Of a stretch of DNA of 64,000 bases, positions 60,077-64,000 are shown one piece after another. Numbering within the stretch: position 1 is the first letter of the stretch; every line of letters begins with the position of its first letter. The position numbers and the translations under genes were made by a program. The notes beneath the pieces are model-generated. The model made no database searches and had not been told where the DNA came from. It saw only the letters and a list, made by a program, of their open reading frames with translations. Source of the DNA: Sporolactobacillus sp. THM19-2 (GTDB lineage Bacteria; Bacillota; Bacilli; Bacillales; Sporolactobacillaceae); the NCBI RefSeq assembly GCF_004153195.1, contig NZ_SEMC01000001.1:342616-406615 (forward strand), written 5' to 3'.

Positions 60077-60085
60077 TGGTATAAT
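60077..60085 (+). promoter_or_regulatory. Extended -10 promoter of the yqeG operon
   Basis: TGGTATAAT: perfect TATAAT (60080-60085) with a TGn extension, 46 bases before yqeG; no clear -35. Confidence 0.6.
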
Positions 60086-60131
60086 AGACAACATGTGGGA
60101 AAATGTAATCAGAAGCTGAGGTGCTAAGTCA

Positions 60132-60647
60132 TTGCTTAAAAATTTTTTGCCAGACGAACACGTAAATAAAATTTTAGATATAAGTCCGGAGTTATTGATC
60201 GCAAAGGGGATCAGAGGTTTGATTACAGATCTGGACAATACGCTCGTTGCCTGGAATGAACCACGAATCACACCGGCATTGATTGAGTGGTTTCATTCGC
60301 TTGAGAAAGCCGGTATCATGTCCATGATTGTGTCAAATAACAGTGAACAGCGGGTTCGGACTTTTTCTGATCCGGCAGGTGTGCCCTATATTTATCGCGC
60401 TCAGAAACCATTGCCTTATGGATTCCGACGGGCCATCCGTAAAATGAATCTCAATGAAGATCAGGTGGTCGTGGTCGGTGATCAGATTATGACTGATGTA
60501 TGGGGCGGTAATAAAGTAGGGGCGCATACTATTCTTGTTTCCCCGATTGCGCAGAGTGATGCATGGACAACCCGGTTCAATCGGATACTGGAGCGTTTTA
60601 TTATGGCCAGAATGCGCCGGCGTGGCTGGCTGAAGTGGGAGGATTGA
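60132..60647 (+). CDS. yqeG: YqeG-family HAD phosphatase
   Basis: A 171-residue HAD-IIIA protein. Motif I ITDLDNTLVAW, motif II IVSNNSE, the lysine in RAQKPLPYGF, and motif IV VVGDQIMTDVWGGNKVG. Phosphatase activity is inferred; the physiological substrate is unknown, and the family pairs with ribosome-assembly gene yqeH. TTG 60132 follows GAGGTG. First gene of a run up to rsfS. Confidence 0.92.
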   Translation: MLKNFLPDEHVNKILDISPELLIAKGIRGLITDLDNTLVAWNEPRITPALIEWFHSLEKAGIMSMIVSNNSEQRVRTFSDPAGVPYIYRAQKPLPYGFRRAIRKMNLNEDQVVVVGDQIMTDVWGGNKVGAHTILVSPIAQSDAWTTRFNRILERFIMARMRRRGWLKWED

Positions 60648-60653
60648 AGCGAA

Positions 60654-61754
60654 ATGACCGACATCTTTTGTGAAGGCTGTGGCGTGAAAATTCAGACAGA
60701 AAACGAGCATGAACCCGGTTATGCCCCTCCTGCGGCACTCGACCGCCAGCCGGTCTATTGCAGACGCTGTTTTCGACTGAGACATTATAACGAAATTGAG
60801 GATGTACCCATGAAAGGAGAGAATTTTCTTTCACTTCTCTCGCAAATTGCTTCTGTGGACGCCCTGATTGTGTATCTGATCGATATTTTTGATGTCTCCG
60901 GCAGCTGGGTTGATGATCTGACCCGCTTCATCGGGAACAATCCGGTGCTCCTGGTCGGTAATAAAGAAGATCTGCTTCCCAGATCGACGAATCCGAATAA
61001 ATTGAAAAGCTGGCTGAAACGCTCAGCTAAAGCGAAGGGTATTCATCCGGTGGATGTTCTGCTGATCAGCGCAGTGAAAAACCATGGCATTGATGAAGTC
61101 AGCAGCCGTATCGATCATTACAGACGGGGCCGGGATGTTTATATTGTCGGTGCAGCAAATGTGGGTAAATCAACTTTTATTAATCATCTGATCCGGGCAG
61201 CTTCCGGCGGGAAATCTGTCATTACGACATCGCATTTTCCAGGAACCACCCTTGATTTTATCGGTATCCCTCTTGACGATGGTCGCGTACTGTATGACAC
61301 GCCGGGTGTCATTAATCCGCATCAGGCTGCCCATTTTGTCAGTTCCAGTGAATATAAAAAAATCATGCCCAATAAAGAAATCAAACCGAGAGTCTACCAG
61401 CTGGGCGAGAATCAGACGCTCTTTCTCGGGGGAATCGGCCGTATCGATTATTCCGGACCAGGCAAAAGATCTCTGATCGTCTATGTGGCAAATGCGCTGC
61501 CTGTTCATCGGACAAAGACGGAACATGCGGATGAACTGTATGCCAGTCAATTTGGCAGGATGCTCGCTCCACCGGCAGGAATCACCCAAACATTGAAGTT
61601 CATGCAATGCGAGATGAAAACCCGAGACAGGGATACAGATATTGTGTTCTCAGGACTTGGATGGATTTCAGTAAAGGGGGAGGGCGCCATCATTTCAGCC
61701 CGGGCGCCTGAAGGAATAGACATCTCGATGCGATCCTCCATCATCAAAGGGTAA
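60654..61754 (+). CDS. yqeH: Ribosome biogenesis GTPase YqeH
   Basis: A circularly permuted GTPase of 366 residues needed for 30S assembly. A treble-clef zinc finger FCEGCG ... YCRRCF (residues 4-42) precedes the permuted G motifs: NKED first, then the P-loop GAANVGKST, and DTPGV. The C-terminal domain binds RNA. ATG 60654 is three bases after the stop of yqeG region with GAGGA nearby. In B. subtilis aroE comes next; here yhbY follows. Confidence 0.95.
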   Translation: MTDIFCEGCGVKIQTENEHEPGYAPPAALDRQPVYCRRCFRLRHYNEIEDVPMKGENFLSLLSQIASVDALIVYLIDIFDVSGSWVDDLTRFIGNNPVLLVGNKEDLLPRSTNPNKLKSWLKRSAKAKGIHPVDVLLISAVKNHGIDEVSSRIDHYRRGRDVYIVGAANVGKSTFINHLIRAASGGKSVITTSHFPGTTLDFIGIPLDDGRVLYDTPGVINPHQAAHFVSSSEYKKIMPNKEIKPRVYQLGENQTLFLGGIGRIDYSGPGKRSLIVYVANALPVHRTKTEHADELYASQFGRMLAPPAGITQTLKFMQCEMKTRDRDTDIVFSGLGWISVKGEGAIISARAPEGIDISMRSSIIKG

Positions 61755-61783
61755 ATTGAAAGGGAAGGGAATTTAACGTAAGT

Positions 61784-62098
61784 ATGCTGACTGGAAAACA
61801 AATCAAGTATTTAAAAAAATTGGCTCATCCGCTTAAACCAGTCTTTCAGATTGGGAAATCCGGATTACAGGATCAGCTTTATCATGAATTAAGTGCTGTT
61901 CTGGAAAAAAGAGAATTAATTAAAGTCTCTTTGCTCCAGAATACTTTTGAAGACGTCCGAGAGGCTGGCACGCTCTGTGCGAAGAAGACGGAATCGGAAC
62001 TGGTTCAGGTGATCGGACACACTTTTGTTTTATACAGGGAATCGGAAAAACACAGACGGATTGAACTTCCGGAAAGACGGGGAAGAAAACAGGGATGA
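61784..62098 (+). CDS. yhbY: YhbY-family ribosome-associated RNA-binding protein
   Basis: A 104-residue CRM-domain protein (YqeI) with the typical LTGKQIKYLKKLAHPLKPVF, the GxxG-type loop QIGKSGLQDQ, and VIGHTFVLYRESE. It binds pre-ribosomes. ATG 61784 follows AAAGGGAAGG at some distance. The stop overlaps nadD by 4 nt. Confidence 0.93.
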   Translation: MLTGKQIKYLKKLAHPLKPVFQIGKSGLQDQLYHELSAVLEKRELIKVSLLQNTFEDVREAGTLCAKKTESELVQVIGHTFVLYRESEKHRRIELPERRGRKQG

Positions 62099-62673
62099 AG
62101 AGAATAGGACTGCTTGGGGGCACCTTTGATCCGCCGCATCTGGCCCATCTCCTGATTGCCGAAGAAGCCATGGAATCCTGTGCACTTGATGAAGTCTGGT
62201 TCATGCCCAGTTACCGGCCCCCTCATATTCAGGGTAAAACAGCCCATACCGATGCGAATGATCGTGTCGAGATGGTCAGGCGGGCAATCAGGAGTAACGC
62301 CCATTTCAAATGCTCGCTGGTCGAAATAAAGAGAAAGGGACTTTCTTATACCGTAGACACATTACGGGAACTGAAAGCAAACGAACCTGACAATAAATTT
62401 TATTTTATACTGGGAGCAGATATGGTCGATGATCTGCCTCTGTGGCACGGAATAGAAGAATTGCGCAGACTGACTTCTTTTATCGGTTTCCGGCGAAAGG
62501 GTTACGCAACTGGAAATCCTGCTCATGCAGACGTCACCTATATCGATATGCCTCTGATTGATATCTCATCAAGTATGATCAGGAAAAGGCTGAAGCAGGG
62601 ACGCTCCTGCCGTTACCTGATGCCTGATGAAGTGATAAAATATATAAAGGAGAGACGGCTTTATGAAGATTGA
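62095..62673 (+). CDS. nadD: Nicotinate-nucleotide adenylyltransferase
   Basis: Makes nicotinate adenine dinucleotide in NAD synthesis; 192 residues. The GGTFDPPHLAHL loop holds the HxGH-type nucleotidyl-transfer site, with Ala in place of Gly (HLAH). IDISSSMIRKRL supplies the SxxxxR/K signature. Start ATG overlaps yhbY (ATGA). It is the only NAD synthesis gene in the window besides the repressor niaR. Confidence 0.95.
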   Translation: MKRIGLLGGTFDPPHLAHLLIAEEAMESCALDEVWFMPSYRPPHIQGKTAHTDANDRVEMVRRAIRSNAHFKCSLVEIKRKGLSYTVDTLRELKANEPDNKFYFILGADMVDDLPLWHGIEELRRLTSFIGFRRKGYATGNPAHADVTYIDMPLIDISSSMIRKRLKQGRSCRYLMPDEVIKYIKERRLYED

Positions 62674-63235
62674 AGAAGCTCAGAGCACAATCCGGGAAAT
62701 GCTTCCTGATAAACGTTACAGGCATTCGCTCGGCGTATCCGAAACTGCCGGAAAGCTCGCTGCGAGGTTTGGAGCGGATGTGGATAAAGCACGTCTTGCA
62801 GGAATGCTTCATGATATTGTCAAATACTTTCCTGATAAGAAGTTGAAACAGTTGATTGAGCAGCATCCGAATATTTCCAATGAGTATCTCTCGTATTCGA
62901 ATAATTTATGGCATGCCCCTGCCGGAGCCGCTTATGTTGAGCAAACACTGGGAGTGAAGGACAGGGACATTCTGAACGCAATCATTTATCATACAACCGG
63001 GAAGAAAGATATGACCCGTCTGGAAAAAATTATTTTCCTTGCCGACTATATTGAGCCGGGAAGGGATTTTCCGGGTGTTGAGGATGTCCGGAAAGCGGCA
63101 GAAAACAGCCTGGATGAAGCAGTCTTTGAAGAACTGTGGAGAACCATCACGCATCTTCTCGATCAACATCAGCGTGTCTACCCAGATACATTTTTCGCAT
63201 ATAATGATCTTGTCGGTTCCCAAAATAATCAATGA
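62663..63235 (+). CDS. yqeK: HD-domain hydrolase YqeK
   Basis: A 190-residue HD-superfamily phosphohydrolase; the family cleaves diadenosine tetraphosphate symmetrically. Metal ligands: RHSLGVSETA (first His), GMLHDIVKYF (HD), and IIYHTTG with LADYIEPGR. ATG 62663 overlaps nadD by 11 nt. The order nadD-yqeK-rsfS is conserved in Firmicutes. Confidence 0.94.
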   Translation: MKIEEAQSTIREMLPDKRYRHSLGVSETAGKLAARFGADVDKARLAGMLHDIVKYFPDKKLKQLIEQHPNISNEYLSYSNNLWHAPAGAAYVEQTLGVKDRDILNAIIYHTTGKKDMTRLEKIIFLADYIEPGRDFPGVEDVRKAAENSLDEAVFEELWRTITHLLDQHQRVYPDTFFAYNDLVGSQNNQ

Positions 63236-63244
63236 GGTGACTTA

Positions 63245-63598
63245 ATGAACAGTGAGGAATTCGTAAAATATCTTGCCGAAGCTGCGGACGATAAAAAAGC
63301 TCAGGACCTGATTATGTTAAAAATGACCGGAATTTCTATAATGGCTGATTATTTTATTATTTGCCATGGTAATTCGGAAAAACAGGTACAAGCCATCGCA
63401 AATGCGCTGAAAAAGGCTGCGGAGGCTAAAGGTCTGACAGTAAGGCGTATGGAGGGATACGATCAGGCACGCTGGATTCTGATTGATATGGGGGACGTTG
63501 TTGCCCATGTCTTTCACAAAGACGAGCGTGACTACTATCAACTGGAAAAATTATGGGGAGATGCCCCTGTTTATACGCTGGAAAAAAAGCCGTTGTAA
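63245..63598 (+). CDS. rsfS: Ribosomal silencing factor RsfS
   Basis: A 117-residue protein that binds L14 and blocks subunit joining in starved cells. Core KMTGISIMADYFIICHGNS and GYDQARWILIDMGDVVAHVF with YYQLEKLWGDAP. GAGGTGAC lies before ATG 63245. Last gene of the yqeG run; in B. subtilis a methyltransferase (yqeM) and comER come next, but here a terminator and mobile-element sequence follow. Confidence 0.95.
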   Translation: MNSEEFVKYLAEAADDKKAQDLIMLKMTGISIMADYFIICHGNSEKQVQAIANALKKAAEAKGLTVRRMEGYDQARWILIDMGDVVAHVFHKDERDYYQLEKLWGDAPVYTLEKKPL

Positions 63599-63627
63599 GC
63601 GGCTCTTTCTATGGATTACATCGTATC

Positions 63628-63670
63628 AAAAAAACTAAGTCTCTGGCTTCGTCAGGGGCTTAGTTTTTTT
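63628..63670. terminator. Bidirectional terminator after rsfS
   Basis: AAAAAAACTAAG ... CTG paired with CAG ... CTTAGTTTTTTT, an 18-base stem with two mismatches. The A and T flanks make it usable in both directions. A smaller AGCCG / CGGCT hairpin precedes it at the rsfS stop. Confidence 0.85.
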
Positions 63671-63672
63671 AT

Positions 63673-63810
63673 CCCGTTTGAACGGGCAGTAAGACCCCAC
63701 GCGGGGCTGTTCCGTTTACCCTCATGACCCTGAGGTGGGGGTCTTACTGCCCGCAGCAGCCCGATGGGTTCAACGAACAATCAGTGGGGAAAAGAAAACC
63801 CCACTGATTG
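63673..63810. repeat. Array of strong palindromes between rsfS and the insertion sequence
   Basis: CCCGTT / AACGGG hairpin (63673-63686), then CGGGCAGTAAGACCCCAC (63683-63700) paired with the complementary arm at 63735-63753 over 18 bp with one bulge. CGTTTGAAC and GTTCAACG extend this pairing outwards. Next comes the perfect 12-bp hairpin CAATCAGTGGGG / CCCCACTGATTG (63778-63810). No reading frame. It resembles a REP/MITE remnant or IS end. Confidence 0.7.
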
Positions 63811-64000
63811 ACGTTTCACTTTATATCTAAAACTTGAAACATCAAAAATGGCCTTGACGCCTTGCCAGATAAAGGGGGGGCAAAAATAAAAGCATGAATA
63901 CCGACAACTCGGTATAATTGAAGTACCAACTCACAATTAATCGAGGCGGATTCATGCTATGAAAAGTATAACACGTAATGATCATCCATCAGCTGGTATT
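63811..64000 (+). mobile_element. Left part of a probable insertion sequence, cut by the window end
   Basis: Non-coding lead-in followed by the start of a reading frame. The translation start is enclosed in an inverted repeat AGCATGAAT-A-CCG / CGG-ATTCATGCT (63891-63903 and 63947-63958), with an inner TACCGA / TCGGTA hairpin. This layout, which hides transposase translation from read-through transcripts, is common in insertion sequences. The exact left end and family cannot be determined. Confidence 0.45.
63959..64000 (+). CDS. Start of a probable transposase, truncated by the window edge
   Basis: Fourteen codons, MKSITRNDHPSAGI, from ATG 63959 with GAGGCGG upstream. Too short to assign a family; the transposase reading comes from the preceding inverted repeats and the break in conserved gene order after rsfS. 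Confidence 0.35.
   Translation, partial: MKSITRNDHPSAGI

Overview
The window is a stretch of chromosome from an endospore-forming, low-to-mid GC Firmicute of the order Bacillales. Direct signs of sporulation are Spo0B, SafA, a CoxA-like lipoprotein, SpoVB, RsfA, an uninterrupted SigK, a YjcZ-type micropeptide and the kinase inhibitor Sda. As far as I remember the Bacillus subtilis map, gene order follows rpmA-spo0B-obg ... safA ... ruvAB-queA-tgt ... recJ-apt-rel-dtd-hisS-aspS ... rarA-cymR ... alaS ... udk-greA ... mccAB ... sda-yqeGH ... nadD-rsfS, but protein divergence is substantial. A lineage outside Bacillus proper, such as Sporolactobacillaceae or a relative, is plausible but is inference.

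Layout. (1) 1-2486: end of prp, rpmA, spo0B and obg (ribosome maturation plus phosphorelay). (2) 2591-5760: divergent niaR, then the spore-envelope genes safA (with a large recently expanded tandem repeat) and a coxA-like gene. (3) 5973-11227: yebC, ruvAB, a DUF2905 gene, queA-tgt and yajC. (4) 11389-17220: membrane genes (TIGR04086, yrbG-like, spoVB), comN, separate secD and secF, and a LapA-domain gene. (5) 17272-26337: recJ-apt-rel-dtd, then hisS-aspS behind a T-box riboswitch whose specifier and acceptor-pairing bulge both fit tRNA-Asp. (6) 26411-26616: 6S RNA. (7) 26701-36106: a type IV pilus locus, with pilB-T-C-pilin-D-M-N-O on the minus strand and three minor-pilin genes on the plus strand, the last ending in a predicted beta-solenoid of 18-residue repeats. 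(8) 36174-45862: rsfA, rarA, cymR, cysteine desulfurase, mnmA, a TPR gene, recD2, a zinc-ribbon gene and an AI-2E exporter. (9) 45852-53843: a strongly promoted, structured leader with terminator that I cannot assign, then alaS-ireB-yqgF-yrzB, mltG-trmR-udk, greA and yrrS. (10) 54016-57944: the yrrT-mtnN-mccA-mccB-yrhC sulfur recycling operon. (11) 58127-59777: acyP, sigK, a 30-residue YjcZ gene and sda, followed by a DnaA-box cluster. (12) 60132-63598: yqeG-yqeH-yhbY-nadD-yqeK-rsfS. (13) 63628-64000: a terminator, an array of strong hairpins and the first codons of a probable transposase, cut by the window edge.

Together the genes serve translation (tRNA charging and modification, ribosome assembly), DNA recombination and repair, protein export, cysteine and methionine sulfur flow under CymR, and sporulation. 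The type IV pilus locus and the terminal insertion sequence are the accessory parts. Against the B. subtilis order, several genes are missing at their usual places: pheA/pheB, nadABC, bofC, tcdA, trhP1/trhP2, pbpI and aroE.
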